Of a DNA stretch of 64,000 bases, positions 1 to 12,931 are shown in pieces. The stretch is taken from positions 3,844,001 to 3,908,000 of the forward strand of contig CAWIKL010000001.1 of the NCBI GenBank assembly GCA_963836665.1, given 5' to 3'. The notes under the pieces are model-generated. The model had not been told where the DNA came from. It saw only the letters and a list, made by a program, of their open reading frames with translations, and searched no databases. The DNA comes from JAICSD01 sp963836665 (GTDB lineage Bacteria > Acidobacteriota > Vicinamibacteria > Vicinamibacterales > 2-12-FULL-66-21). The position numbers and the translations under genes were made by a program. The first letter of the stretch is position 1. The number at the start of each line of letters is the position of its first letter.

Positions 1-195
1 CGCCCGCGAGTCCTCGCGCAGGCGCGCGACGTTGCCGATGGCGAGGGCGGCCCGGCGCCTCGCTTCCTCGCGCGGCAGACCGTCCGCCTCGAGCTGCTCG
101 GCCTTCCAGGCTGCATGCTGGGCCAATTCCTCGCGCAGCTCGTCGTCGAGGCGGCCGCGGCGCAGCCAGGCCGCGAGGTGACGGAACATGCCCAT
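1..195 (-). CDS. ADOP-type ABC permease, N-terminal fragment (runs off window)
   Basis: Only the first 65 codons are inside the window. The visible residues begin MGMFRHLAAWLRRGRLDDEL and continue as a charged helical cytoplasmic segment rich in Glu, Arg and Ala (EELAQHAAWKAEQLEADGLP, then a REEARRRAALAIGN-type stretch). This cytoplasmic N-terminal extension before the first membrane helix is typical of acidobacterial duplicated orphan permeases, which resemble MacB/FtsX. The ATG at 195 is chosen because AGGGAGGA stands a few bases upstream; an in-frame ATG at 189 is the alternative. It follows the PadR gene at 215-553 by 19 bp on the same strand, the usual PadR-ADOP pairing, so PadR probably controls both. 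The permease domains lie outside the window, so the family call rests on the N-terminus and context. Confidence 0.7.
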   Translation of the reverse strand, partial: MGMFRHLAAWLRRGRLDDELREELAQHAAWKAEQLEADGLPREEARRRAALAIGNVARLREDSRA

Positions 196-206
196 GCAGT
201 CCTCCC

Positions 207-217
207 TAGACTGTCTA
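207..217. promoter_or_regulatory. Palindrome TAGACTGTCTA, candidate PadR operator
   Basis: A perfect inverted repeat (TAGAC-T-GTCTA) overlaps the padR stop codon and sits just upstream of the ADOP ribosome site. The same half-sites occur at 551-565 over the padR start. Two copies flanking a DNA-binding protein gene suggest its own operator; binding is inferred. Confidence 0.5.
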
Positions 218-553
218 TGCCGGGCGCATGACGCGGCTGATCGCCGCGATCAGCCGGTCGAAGCTCGACTCCGCGTCGCCGAGCGCGCGCCGTCCCGCGC
301 GGGTCAGACGGTAATAGCGGGCGCGGCGATTGTTGGCCGATTGCCCCCACTCCGATGCCACCAGCCCCTGCAGCTGAAGGCGCTGCAGCGCCGGGTAAAG
401 GGAGCCCTCCTCGACGTGCAGCACCTCGTCGGTCACGGTCCTGATGTGCTGGGCGATGCCGTAGCCATGCATGACGCCAATCGACAGCGTCTTCAGGACA
501 AGCATGTCGAGCGTGCCCGGGAGAAGCTCCTGCCGGCCGGTCTTCTTTCCCAT
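215..553 (-). CDS. PadR family transcriptional regulator
   Basis: A 112-residue protein starting MGKKTGRQELLPGTLDMLVL. It is a minimal PadR winged helix: recognition helix and wing lie around residues 25-75 (HGYGIAQHI, then VEEGSLYPALQRL), followed by a short C-terminal dimerisation helix. GSLYPAL is the PadR family signature. PadR proteins are usually repressors that sense small molecules; in Acidobacteriota they commonly precede ADOP permease genes, as here (ADOP starts at 195). The start at 553 aligns with the family; a longer open frame upstream runs antisense to the peptidase gene and is rejected. The start codon lies inside a palindrome (551-565), suggesting autorepression. Confidence 0.85.
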   Translation of the reverse strand: MGKKTGRQELLPGTLDMLVLKTLSIGVMHGYGIAQHIRTVTDEVLHVEEGSLYPALQRLQLQGLVASEWGQSANNRRARYYRLTRAGRRALGDAESSFDRLIAAISRVMRPA

Positions 554-565
554 AGACAGTCTATG
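551..565. promoter_or_regulatory. Palindrome CATAGACAGTCTATG over padR start, candidate operator
   Basis: Perfect 7-bp arms around a central A. It covers the padR start codon and shares its core with the palindrome at 207-217. A repressor bound here would block padR transcription or initiation. The ligand and the protein are not known from sequence. Confidence 0.5.
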
Positions 566-626
566 AGACGTGTCGCCGGCCGTTTTGGTTGGGTGCGGCC
601 GCCGGCCTCCAGCTAAGATGCCGGAG

Positions 627-1424
627 ATGCGGAGATGTCTCGGAATACTGGCCCTGTTGCTCGTCCCTGTCTGCGCGTTCGCCCAGGGGGCCGTCGTCGT
701 GGTCGGCGGCGGAACGACGAGCCCGGAAATCGTTGCCACGACGCTGGAGCTCGCCGGCGGCAAGGGAGTGGCGATCGTCGCGGTCCTGCCGCAGTCGTCG
801 GCGGAGCCCGATGCCGGCGTCGCCTCGGTCGGCATGTGGCTCGAGGCCGGCGCCAAGGAAGCCACGAACGTTTCGTTCACCGACCGTTCCGCCGCCAGGG
901 CTGTCCTCGATCGCGCGACCCTGCTCTGGATGCCAGGCGGCGATCAGAACCGGTTCATGAAGGCCATCGAAGGTACCGGGCTCGACGACGTGATTCGCGC
1001 CAGGCACGCCGCTGGCGCGGTCATCGGTGGTACCAGTGCGGGAGCCGCCGTGCTGGCGGCCGAGATGTTCACCGGTGACGCCGACCTGAAGTCGCTGACG
1101 GCCGGGTCGACCGTGACGGCGAGGGGCCTCGGCATCGTGCCCGGTCTGCTCATCGACCAGCATTTCCTCACCCGGCAGCGCGACAATCGGCTGATCAGTG
1201 CCGTGTTCGATCACCCCGCGCTCGTCGGTGTCGGGATCGACGAATCGACCGCGGTGATCGTGCACGGCAACGGCTTCGACGTCATCGGCCGCAGCGTCGT
1301 GGTGATCGTCGACGCACGCCATGCCGCGATCGACAGGGCGGCGGCGGGCCGTCCAATCTCCGGAACCGGCATCATGCTCGCGGTCCTGCACGCCGGGCAG
1401 TCGTATTCGCTACAGGGACGTTAA
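627..1424 (+). CDS. Cyanophycinase-like peptidase S51, exported
   Basis: A 265-residue protein with a signal peptide (MRRCLGILALLLVPVCAFAQ, probable cleavage after AFA). The mature part matches cyanophycinase-type serine exopeptidases: WMPGGDQNR at 101-109, nucleophile elbow GGTSAGAAV with Ser137, then DQHFLTRQRDNRLISAV and a GIDESTAVIV strand. Cyanophycinases release beta-Asp-Arg dipeptides from cyanophycin; with a signal peptide this one would act outside the cytoplasm, on cyanophycin or another beta-linked peptide. The ATG at 627 is preferred over the one at 618 because a -10-like TAAGAT at 614-619 lies 7 nt before it and there is no Shine-Dalgarno sequence. It ends 15 bp inside the convergent PadR gene. 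No cyanophycin synthetase is nearby, so the substrate is open. Confidence 0.8.
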   Translation: MRRCLGILALLLVPVCAFAQGAVVVVGGGTTSPEIVATTLELAGGKGVAIVAVLPQSSAEPDAGVASVGMWLEAGAKEATNVSFTDRSAARAVLDRATLLWMPGGDQNRFMKAIEGTGLDDVIRARHAAGAVIGGTSAGAAVLAAEMFTGDADLKSLTAGSTVTARGLGIVPGLLIDQHFLTRQRDNRLISAVFDHPALVGVGIDESTAVIVHGNGFDVIGRSVVVIVDARHAAIDRAAAGRPISGTGIMLAVLHAGQSYSLQGR

Positions 1425-1763
1425 CTTCGCCTCGACGCCCTCGGCCATGATCTGCAGCGTCCGCCACGCGCGACCCAGCGCGCGTTCGCCATCCTTGTCT
1501 ATGAGATAGTGCCGCCGCCGGCGGCCGCCCCTGACGCGCGTCGGCAGGCCGACGTAGGACGCGACCATTTTCTTGTCCTCGAGCCGCCCGAGTGTCATGT
1601 AGACGCTGCCTTCGGGTAGGTCGCGCCCGGTGCGGTCGATGATTTCCTTGCGGAGCGCGGCGCCGTAGGCGCCGTTGCCGAGGCGGACGAGGGCGAGCAG
1701 CATCAAGACCTCGAGCTCGCCGAGAATCGGCGCGTAGTAGTCCGCCGGATTTATATGACTCAC
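1410..1763 (-). CDS. PadR family transcriptional regulator
   Basis: 117 residues with a GTG start (MSHINPADYYAPILGELEVL). Winged-helix PadR fold: LRKEIIDRTG helix near residue 40, then the family signature EGSVYMTLGRLEDKKMV, a basic wing with GGRRRRHYLI, and a C-terminal helix. It belongs to a different PadR subgroup from the one at 215-553. It is divergent from the glutamine synthetase III gene, with 64 bp between the start codons, so it may regulate itself and that gene. The intergenic strip is unusually AT-rich for this genome and carries the half-site CAGTCTATA at 1781-1789, nearly the same as the arm of the other PadR palindrome. The target assignment is inference from position. Confidence 0.85.
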   Translation of the reverse strand: MSHINPADYYAPILGELEVLMLLALVRLGNGAYGAALRKEIIDRTGRDLPEGSVYMTLGRLEDKKMVASYVGLPTRVRGGRRRRHYLIDKDGERALGRAWRTLQIMAEGVEAKLTSL

Positions 1764-1827
1764 ATAGTTAAGTATATATTCAGTCTATAATCGATTTTTT
1801 CTCGCGTGCAGAAAGGACACTTGCCAC
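1764..1827. promoter_or_regulatory. Divergent padR / glnN promoter region
   Basis: The AT-rich 64-bp strip contains a perfect -10 TATAAT at 1786-1791 reading toward glnN, about 37 nt before its ATG, and a TATATAT core at 1772-1778. On the other strand TATACT (complement of 1771-1776) could serve padR. No good -35 is seen. The CAGTCTATA half-site overlaps the glnN -10, so a regulator bound there would compete with RNA polymerase. Confidence 0.5.
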
Positions 1828-4004
<2,177 letters not shown>

Positions 4005-4012
<8 letters not shown>

Positions 4013-4568
4013 TCCCGCGAGCCAACAGCAGCGCCTCGATGCGATCGAGGCGCTGCACGACGGCCTCCTGCCGCATCTCGTCGGAGGACGGTTTGCGGCC
4101 GAACATCGCCAGAGTCCCGCCCGGCTCGAGAATGCACTTCTCGACTTCCTTCAGCGTCTCGAAGCCCTGCTTGTGCGCCGCCGCCTCGAGCTCGTGGATG
4201 GTGATCACTTCCTTGTCCAGCGCGTGCTGCAGAACGCAGCCGTGCTCGACCAGCACGGTCGAGTTCCCCTCGATGAACTCGTCGATGTCGTGGTGGTGAT
4301 AGAGAAACCGCACCACGAACCAGTTGAAGACGAGCAGCGTCGTCGCGCCGACCAGTCCGCCCAGCACCGAGTTGTCGTTGCCGATGATCGCGTTCTGCAC
4401 CGTGTTGGAAATCGTCAGCAAGACGACGAGGTCGTAGGGGTTGAGCTGCGCCATCTGGCGCTTGCCGAAGAGCCGCAGCAGGACCAGCAGGGCGGCGTAG
4501 ACCAGCAGGGGCCGGACGATCTTCTCGATCCAGGGAACGCCGGGGATTAAAAGGTCGGACCAGAACAT
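4005..4568 (-). CDS. DUF421 / YetF-like membrane protein
   Basis: 187 residues. The N-terminus MFWSDLLIPGVPWIEKIVRP is followed by three likely membrane helices (residues about 15-30, 45-62 and 70-90) with the conserved LRLFGKRQMAQLNPYDLVVL and ISNTVQNAIIGNDNSV motifs, then a soluble C-terminal domain (EGNSTVLVEHG to FGRKPSSDEM) typical of YetF family proteins. Bacillus members affect spore or stress properties; no enzymatic role is established. The ATG at 4568 is chosen over TTG at 4601 because GGAGG lies 8 nt upstream and because the family starts at the first helix. The C-terminal 30 residues (QEAVVQRLDRIEALLLARG) look like a short coiled coil. Expressed toward glnN, convergent. Confidence 0.85.
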
Positions 4569-4681
4569 GAGCACTGCCTCCAGAGGCCGTAGCATACTCA
4601 ACCCGGAGGCTGGTCGCGTGGTCCATCCGCGGGATCAGAAGGATCCGTGACACGCCGGCACCGGACGTGCCCCCCGGCTGG

Positions 4682-5587
4682 TTAGAACGTCAGCGTTCCC
4701 TCGCCGACGAGCACGCTGCGGCCCCCGACGCGCACGCGGCTCACCTCCTCGCCGCCCCCCTCGATCGAGATGTGCAGGCGGCTCGGGCGGATCATCCTCA
4801 CGCCCTGCAGGTTGACGATGTGTGACAGCCGCTCGCGCGCTACGAGCTGGTGCTTGTGCAGGTAGCAGCCGAGTGGTCCCGCGGCGCTGCCCGTCGCCGG
4901 GTCTTCGGAGACGCCGAGACCTGGCGCGAGCATCCGGCTGTAGATCGGTGCGTCGCCGCTCCCCTCGAGGGAAAAAATCAACAACGGCAGCTCTTTCAAG
5001 CCCGCCGCGGCACACACCTTCGCATATTGCGCGCGGTCGATCTCGACGCGATCGACCCCGTCGCGTGAGCGGAGTGGTGCGATCAGGAACAGGTTCCCGC
5101 ATGACACGGCTTCGGGCGCCGTGGATCCGAGATCGCTTGCACTGAGGCCGATCGCCGCGGCGAAGCGGGCGGGTTCGGCGATCGTCCCGGAGTAGGTCGG
5201 CTTGCTCTGCGTCATCCAGACGAAGTCGATCGCATCCTGCTTCCACTCGATCTCGACCGGTGTCGGTCCGACGCCAAGCCCGAAGACGAAGTCGCGCTGG
5301 CCGGCGGCGATCACCCCTTCTCTGGCCAGCGCAAAGGCCGATCCGACGGTCGGATGACCGGCCATCGGCAGCTCTTCACCCGGCGTGAAGATGCGCATCC
5401 GGACCCCGGTGTTGGGCACCTCCGGCGGGAAGATGAACGTGCACTCGGAGAAGTTCATCTCGCGCGTGATCGACTGCATCATCGCCGTCGTCAGGCCAGC
5501 CGGCTCCGGGAAGACGGCAAGCTGGTTGCCTTCGAGCGCGCGATCGGTGAAGACGTCGTAATGGAGATAGCGCAGGCTGTGGTTCAT
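4682..5587 (-). CDS. PhzF family isomerase-like protein
   Basis: 301 residues in the diaminopimelate-epimerase fold shared by PhzF. The N-terminal half has YDVFTDRALEGNQLAVF, the catalytic Glu48 in MNFSECTFIF and the GHPTVGSAFAL loop; the second half has PATGSAAGPLGCYL, which mirrors the first as in all PhzF proteins. PhzF itself isomerises a phenazine precursor, but no phenazine genes are present, so a different small-molecule isomerase activity is likely. Start at MNHSLRYLHYDVF matches the family; a longer frame upstream is rejected. It is divergent from the topoisomerase gene with 112 bp between the start codons. Confidence 0.85.
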   Translation of the reverse strand: MNHSLRYLHYDVFTDRALEGNQLAVFPEPAGLTTAMMQSITREMNFSECTFIFPPEVPNTGVRMRIFTPGEELPMAGHPTVGSAFALAREGVIAAGQRDFVFGLGVGPTPVEIEWKQDAIDFVWMTQSKPTYSGTIAEPARFAAAIGLSASDLGSTAPEAVSCGNLFLIAPLRSRDGVDRVEIDRAQYAKVCAAAGLKELPLLIFSLEGSGDAPIYSRMLAPGLGVSEDPATGSAAGPLGCYLHKHQLVARERLSHIVNLQGVRMIRPSRLHISIEGGGEEVSRVRVGGRSVLVGEGTLTF

Positions 5588-5699
5588 AAATGTGCCAGGC
5601 CTCGACCCACTCACCCGAAGATAACCGATCGCAGGACCACGTGCTTGCCCCGCCAATCTTCGTGCTTGATGCCCCGAATTGATATCCTGCTGTCAGTCC

Positions 5700-8072
5700 A
5701 TGGCTAAACGCACCAAGAAGAAGGAAGCGTCCCTGTTCGACGTCGACGTCGACAACGGCGGTTCCTCGGGTCCCGGCGATGAACACGTCGCGCTGCACGA
5801 GGCCGCGCAGGCGCGCTATCTCAACTATGCGCTGTCTGTCATCACGTCGCGCGCGTTGCCGGACGTGCGCGACGGACTGAAGCCGGTCCAGCGCCGCATC
5901 CTGTTCACGATGTGGCAGCAGAACATGACCGCCGACGCCAAGCACCGCAAGTGCGCCAAGGTCGTCGGCGACGTCATGGGCAACTACCATCCGCACGGCG
6001 ACGTCGCGCTCTACGAGACACTGGTGCGCATGGCGCAGCCGTTCTCGCTGCGCTATCCATTGGTGGACGGCTCCGGCAACTTCGGATCGCTCGACGGCGA
6101 CAGCGCCGCGGCGATGCGCTACACCGAAGCGCGGCTGGCCAGGATTTCCGACGAGTTACTGACCGAAATCGATCAGTCGACCGTCACATTCCGCCCCAAC
6201 TACGACGGTACGAAGACCGAACCGGTCGTGCTGCCGGCGCGAATTCCGAACCTGCTGATCAACGGCGCCACCGGGATCGCCGTCGGCATGGCGACCAACA
6301 TCCCGCCTCACAACCTGGCCGAGATCAGCACCGCCCTGGTCAAGCTGCTCGACAACCCGGACCTGAGCAGCGCACAGCTCTGCCGCTACGTGAAAGGTCC
6401 GGACTTTCCGACCGGCGGCGAGATGCTCAACTCGCCCGAAGAACTGAAGGAGATCTACAAGACCGGTTCCGGCGCGATCCGCCTGCGCGGCACGTGGGAG
6501 ATGGGCCCGGAGACGCGTGCCACCAAGACGATCTACATCACCAGCGTCCCCTACACCGTCAACAAGGCGACGCTGGTCGAGCGCATCGCCGAAGTCGCGC
6601 TCAGCCGCAAGCTGCCGCCGCTCGTCGACGTCAAGGATCTGTCGACCGAAGACGTCCGCATCGCGCTCGAGATCAAGCGCGACGCCGACGAGAAGATGGT
6701 GATGGCGTACCTTTTCAAGCACACGCCGCTCCAGACCAATTTCCTGGTCAATTTGACCTGCCTGATCCCGACCGAGAACCCCGAGGTCGGCCGTCCCGAG
6801 CGCCTTGATCTGCACGCGATGCTCTGGCACTTCCTCCACTTCCGGCTCGAGGTGGTGACGCGGAGGCTGGAGCACGAGCTGGAGGCTCTGAAGAAGCGCA
6901 TTCACATCCTCGAGGGCTTCGAGAAGGTCTTCGACGCGCTTGATGAGATCCTCAAGATCATCCGCAAGTCGGAAGGAAAGGCCGACGCGGCGGCGCAGGT
7001 CATGCGCAAGTACTCGCTCGACGCCGAGCAGACCGACGCGATCCTCGAGCTCAAGCTCTACCGGCTGGCGCGTCTCGAGATCCTGATCATCCGCAAGGAG
7101 CTCGACGAGAAGCGCAAGCGGGCACGGCAAATCGGGGGACTGCTCAAGGACGAAGTGAGCCGCTGGGCCATCGTCCGCGAGGAGATCGAGGCGCTCCACA
7201 AGCAGTACGGCGACGCGCGGCGCACGAAGATCTCGAGCGACGCCGGCGAGGCCGAGTACACCGCCGAAGACTTCATCGTCGAGGAAGACAACGTTGTCAT
7301 CGTGTCGCGCGACGGCTGGGTCAAGCGGCAGAAGGAAGTGAAGGACATCGCGACCACGCGGCTGCGGGAAGGTGACCAGGTGCTGACCGTGCTGCAGGGC
7401 AGCACGCGCGCGACGGCGGTGTTCTTCAGTAACTTCGGCGTCGCCTACACGGCGCGCATCACCGATGTACCGGCGTCGACAGGGTACGGCGAGCCGATTC
7501 AGCGGCTCTTCAAGCTCAAGGACGGCGAGCGCATCGTCGACGCACTGAGCCTCGATCCACGGGTCGCCGGTGAGATCGCCGCGAAGAAGGAAGGCGCCGA
7601 GCCAAAGGTCCACGTCGTCGCCGTGACCAGCGACGGTTACAGCCTGCGCTTCTCGCTCGAGCCGTTCGTCGAGCCGAGCACGCGTGCCGGCCGCCGATTC
7701 GCGCGGACCGGCGAGGGGGCGGAAGTCGTCGGCGTCAACCGCCTGAGCGGTGGGGAAGTGCTGATCGTGGCCACGCGCGAAGCGCGCGGCCTGCTGACCA
7801 GGGCCGCGGAAGTGAACTTCCTGTCGGGGCCCGGCCGCGGCGTCATCCTGATCAAGCTGGCGTCGAAGGAGGACCGCGTGCTCGGCTTCATCGCCTCCAG
7901 CGGCGACCGTGATCTGTTGACGGTGGAGACGAGTCGCGGCGCCGAACAGACGATCAGCACCGCAAAGTACGAAGTCACCGGGCGCGGCGGCAAGGGCCGC
8001 GAACTGCTGCAGCGCGGCCAATTCACGCGCGTCGTCTGGCCGGCACCTGAAGCGCCGCAGCCGTTGTCGTAG
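5700..8072 (+). CDS. parC: DNA topoisomerase IV / gyrase subunit A
   Basis: 790 residues. The DNA-cleavage subunit of a type IIA topoisomerase. Winged-helix core at residues 30-170: LNYALSVITSRALPDVRDGLK, catalytic Tyr141 in AAAMRYTEARL, then the tower and coiled-coil region (HFRLEVVTRRLEHELEALK), and a C-terminal beta-pinwheel (about 520-780). The quinolone pocket reads HPHGDVALYE: Val102 replaces the usual Ser, while Glu106 matches ParC. The parE/gyrB-type partner is at 19652-21562, not adjacent, and is likewise ParE-like, so the pair may be the cell's decatenase; a ParC versus GyrA call needs a tree. TATCCT at 5683-5688 sits 11 nt before the ATG and no Shine-Dalgarno is visible. Confidence 0.88.
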   Translation: MAKRTKKKEASLFDVDVDNGGSSGPGDEHVALHEAAQARYLNYALSVITSRALPDVRDGLKPVQRRILFTMWQQNMTADAKHRKCAKVVGDVMGNYHPHGDVALYETLVRMAQPFSLRYPLVDGSGNFGSLDGDSAAAMRYTEARLARISDELLTEIDQSTVTFRPNYDGTKTEPVVLPARIPNLLINGATGIAVGMATNIPPHNLAEISTALVKLLDNPDLSSAQLCRYVKGPDFPTGGEMLNSPEELKEIYKTGSGAIRLRGTWEMGPETRATKTIYITSVPYTVNKATLVERIAEVALSRKLPPLVDVKDLSTEDVRIALEIKRDADEKMVMAYLFKHTPLQTNFLVNLTCLIPTENPEVGRPERLDLHAMLWHFLHFRLEVVTRRLEHELEALKKRIHILEGFEKVFDALDEILKIIRKSEGKADAAAQVMRKYSLDAEQTDAILELKLYRLARLEILIIRKELDEKRKRARQIGGLLKDEVSRWAIVREEIEALHKQYGDARRTKISSDAGEAEYTAEDFIVEEDNVVIVSRDGWVKRQKEVKDIATTRLREGDQVLTVLQGSTRATAVFFSNFGVAYTARITDVPASTGYGEPIQRLFKLKDGERIVDALSLDPRVAGEIAAKKEGAEPKVHVVAVTSDGYSLRFSLEPFVEPSTRAGRRFARTGEGAEVVGVNRLSGGEVLIVATREARGLLTRAAEVNFLSGPGRGVILIKLASKEDRVLGFIASSGDRDLLTVETSRGAEQTISTAKYEVTGRGGKGRELLQRGQFTRVVWPAPEAPQPLS

Positions 8073-8105
8073 ATGGTGAATGCCGGATACTGGTAGGAGA
8101 CTGAG

Positions 8106-9056
8106 ATGGCCGACAACAAGAAGATCATCGCGGTGGTGGGCGCCACGGGGGCCCAGGGCAACGGGCTGGTGCGGGCGATTCTGGCCGACCAGAGCGGGCA
8201 GTTCGCGGCACGCGCGCTGACTCGCAACCCGGACTCGGACAAGGCGAAGGCGCTGGCCGCCGCAGGGGCGGAGGTCGTCGCGGCGAACGTCGATGACGAG
8301 GCGAGCCTGTCACGGGCGTTCGCAGGCGCTTACGGCGCGTTCTGCGTGACGTTTTTCTGGGACCATTTCTCGGCCGAGAAAGAGGTCGAGGAGGCCGGCA
8401 AGATGGCGCGTGCCGCCAAGGCCTCGGGCGTCAAGCATGTCATCTGGTCGACCCTCGACGATACGCGCACGTTCATGCCGCTCGACGACCCGAGAATGCC
8501 GACGCTGCACGGCAAATACAAGGTGCCGCACTTCGACGGGAAAGGGGAGGCGGATCAGGCGTTTCGCGACGCCGGCGTCCCGACGACCTTCCTGCTGACG
8601 GTGTTCTACTGGGAGAACATGATCCATTTCGGCACCGGTCCCAAGCCGGCCGGCGATGGTACCTACGCGCTGACGATGCCGATGGGCCGAGCGCAGTTGC
8701 CGGCGATTGGCGTCGACGACATCGGCAAGTGCGCGCTCGGCGTGTTCAAGCGTCCCGACTTGATCGGCCGAACGATTGGCATCGCCGGTGGTGCTCCGAC
8801 AGGCGATGAGATGGCTGCCGGCCTGTCGCAGGCGCTCGGCGTGCCGGTCAAGTACAACGATGTGCCGCCCGAGGTCTACCGGAGCTTCGGGTTCCCCGGC
8901 GCGGACGACATGGGGAACATGTTTCAGTTCAAGCGCGACTTCAACGATGCCTACGTAAAATCGCGCAGCATCGAGCTCGCCCGTGAACTGAACCCCGAGC
9001 TGCAGTCGTTCGACCAGTGGCTGGCGACACACGCCAAGGCGATACCACTCGGGTAG
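8106..9056 (+). CDS. NmrA/HSCARG family NAD(P)-binding protein
   Basis: 316 residues, an atypical short-chain dehydrogenase fold. The dinucleotide loop GATGAQG is at residues 12-18, ALTRNPDSDKA follows as the NADP-selective region, and SGVKHVIWSTLDD and PTTFLLTVFYWENM are typical NmrA segments. The usual catalytic Tyr-x3-Lys is not obvious; HGKYKVPHFDGKGEAD occupies the position. NmrA proteins often sense NADP rather than catalyse. AGGAGA precedes the ATG at good spacing. It lies 33 bp after the parC-type gene on the same strand and may be read from it. Substrate unknown. Confidence 0.82.
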   Translation: MADNKKIIAVVGATGAQGNGLVRAILADQSGQFAARALTRNPDSDKAKALAAAGAEVVAANVDDEASLSRAFAGAYGAFCVTFFWDHFSAEKEVEEAGKMARAAKASGVKHVIWSTLDDTRTFMPLDDPRMPTLHGKYKVPHFDGKGEADQAFRDAGVPTTFLLTVFYWENMIHFGTGPKPAGDGTYALTMPMGRAQLPAIGVDDIGKCALGVFKRPDLIGRTIGIAGGAPTGDEMAAGLSQALGVPVKYNDVPPEVYRSFGFPGADDMGNMFQFKRDFNDAYVKSRSIELARELNPELQSFDQWLATHAKAIPLG

Positions 9057-9061
9057 GGAGG

Positions 9062-9216
9062 AGGGTTCTCGGGGTTCTTCGGGTTCTTCGGGTTCTTCGG
9101 GTTCGGTGGTTCGGGGGCGGGTTCGCCGGACCTGAGGTCCGGCCTACAAAGCGAGTTGGAATCCGTGCCCCGCGAACCTGAAGAACCCGAAGAACCTGAA
9201 GAACCTCAAGAACCCC
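9062..9216. repeat. Inverted pair of 9-bp tandem repeats between convergent genes
   Basis: From about 9066 to 9105 the unit GGTTCTTCG repeats about four times; from about 9175 to 9212 the unit CCCGAAGAA/CCTGAAGAA repeats on the same strand, which is the reverse complement. RNA from either strand could fold into one long hairpin with a loop of about 70 nt. It fills the gap between the NmrA-like gene and the convergent GH16 gene and could act as a two-way terminator or RNA-stabilising structure. Confidence 0.7.
9126..9142. repeat. REP-like palindrome CCGGACCTGAGGTCCGG
   Basis: Perfect 8-bp arms around a central G, located in the loop of the larger inverted repeat. Its form and place between convergent genes resemble dispersed extragenic palindromes. 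No second copy was found in this window, so the class is inferred. Confidence 0.5.
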
Positions 9217-9236
9217 AAGACCTCCCGAGAAACCCG

Positions 9237-10067
9237 CTAGTCCCCCGTGACGCGCACCCAGTCGATCAATGTGTCGGCCTTGCCCGCCTTGATCGCGGCG
9301 AGTGTGGCGTCGGACATCCCGAAGTACGGCTTCTCGATCTTGTTGACGCCGTGCGGATACACACCGCCGAGCGCCAGGTTGACGATCAGGTGCTTCGGAT
9401 TGTCGAACGACCAGCGGCCGTACTTCTCGACGTCCGCCTTTGCCACCCGGTAGATCTCTTTCCCATCGATGCGGAAGATCAGCAGTTCCGCCGTCCAGTC
9501 GACCGAGTAGACGTGCCATTCGGAGACGTCGACAGTGGCGCGCTTTACGAGCGGCGTGTCGCCGAAGTAGCCAGGGCCGTGCAGGGCGACGCTCGTCCAG
9601 CCGGGATCGCCGACGTTTTCCATCACGTCGATCTCTCCGGTATCGGGCCAGCGTCCGTTGCCGAGGGCCCAGAAGGCCGGCCAGAGTCCCGCGCCCGGCG
9701 CCAGCTTCATGCGCGCCGCTGCCGTGCCGTAGGTGAACTCAAATCTGTCCCGCGTGTCGATCCGCCCTGATACGAAGTCGAACGTCTTCCCATCAGGCGT
9801 GCTGAAGCCGGCGCGCAGCCGCGGATGGATTGTCAGGACGCCGCCGCGCACGTCGAGCACGTCGGTCGAATCGATATAGGCCTGCTGCTCGTTGTTGACG
9901 GTGCGCCAGCCGTTGCCGGTGACAATGACGTTCCACTTGGTGCGGTCGAGCGCGTTCCCCGAAAACTCGTCGGCAAACAGCGTGCGCGCATGAGTTTGCG
10001 CGCGCGGGGCCGCGACCAGGAGGGCCAGCGCTACGGCCGCGAGCCCGCGGCTGGCGGAAATACGCAT
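9237..10067 (-). CDS. Glycoside hydrolase family 16, secreted beta-glucanase-like
   Basis: 276 residues with a signal peptide (MRISASRGLAAVALALLVAA, cleavage near APRAQ). The GH16 jelly-roll carries the catalytic EIDVMEN motif at residues 145-151, with Glu145 as nucleophile and Glu150 as acid/base; WPAFWALG precedes it and WTSVALHG and WHVYSVDWT follow, as in laminarinases and lichenases. The extra Met in EIDVMEN places it with the laminarinase-type branch. It would cleave beta-1,3 or mixed-linkage glucans in the periplasm or medium. A TATAAT (complement of 10076-10081) lies 8 nt before the ATG without a Shine-Dalgarno, suggesting a leaderless mRNA. Only 19 bp separate its start from the divergent sucA start. 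Confidence 0.9.
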   Translation of the reverse strand: MRISASRGLAAVALALLVAAPRAQTHARTLFADEFSGNALDRTKWNVIVTGNGWRTVNNEQQAYIDSTDVLDVRGGVLTIHPRLRAGFSTPDGKTFDFVSGRIDTRDRFEFTYGTAAARMKLAPGAGLWPAFWALGNGRWPDTGEIDVMENVGDPGWTSVALHGPGYFGDTPLVKRATVDVSEWHVYSVDWTAELLIFRIDGKEIYRVAKADVEKYGRWSFDNPKHLIVNLALGGVYPHGVNKIEKPYFGMSDATLAAIKAGKADTLIDWVRVTGD

Positions 10068-10086
10068 GCGGTAGGATTATAAGGAT
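10068..10086. promoter_or_regulatory. Overlapping divergent -10 elements (GH16 / sucA)
   Basis: In this 19-bp gap the minus strand reads TATAAT (10081-10076) 8 nt before the GH16 ATG, and the plus strand reads TAGGAT (10072-10077) 9 nt before the sucA ATG. The hexamers overlap by two bases. Both mRNAs would begin at or very near the start codon, and the two polymerases could not bind together. The -35 regions would lie inside the opposite gene. Confidence 0.5.
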
Positions 10087-12904
<2,818 letters not shown>

Positions 12905-12931
12905 GAAGACCCGTCGTCCGAAGGAGCGTAG

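Noticed and set aside
6156..8021. 621-codon open frame antisense to the topoisomerase A subunit
   Set aside because: A mirror of a conserved housekeeping gene with no recognisable motifs.
9062..9216. CRISPR array from the regular short repeats
   Set aside because: Units are 9 bp with no spacers and occur in both orientations; no cas genes are nearby.
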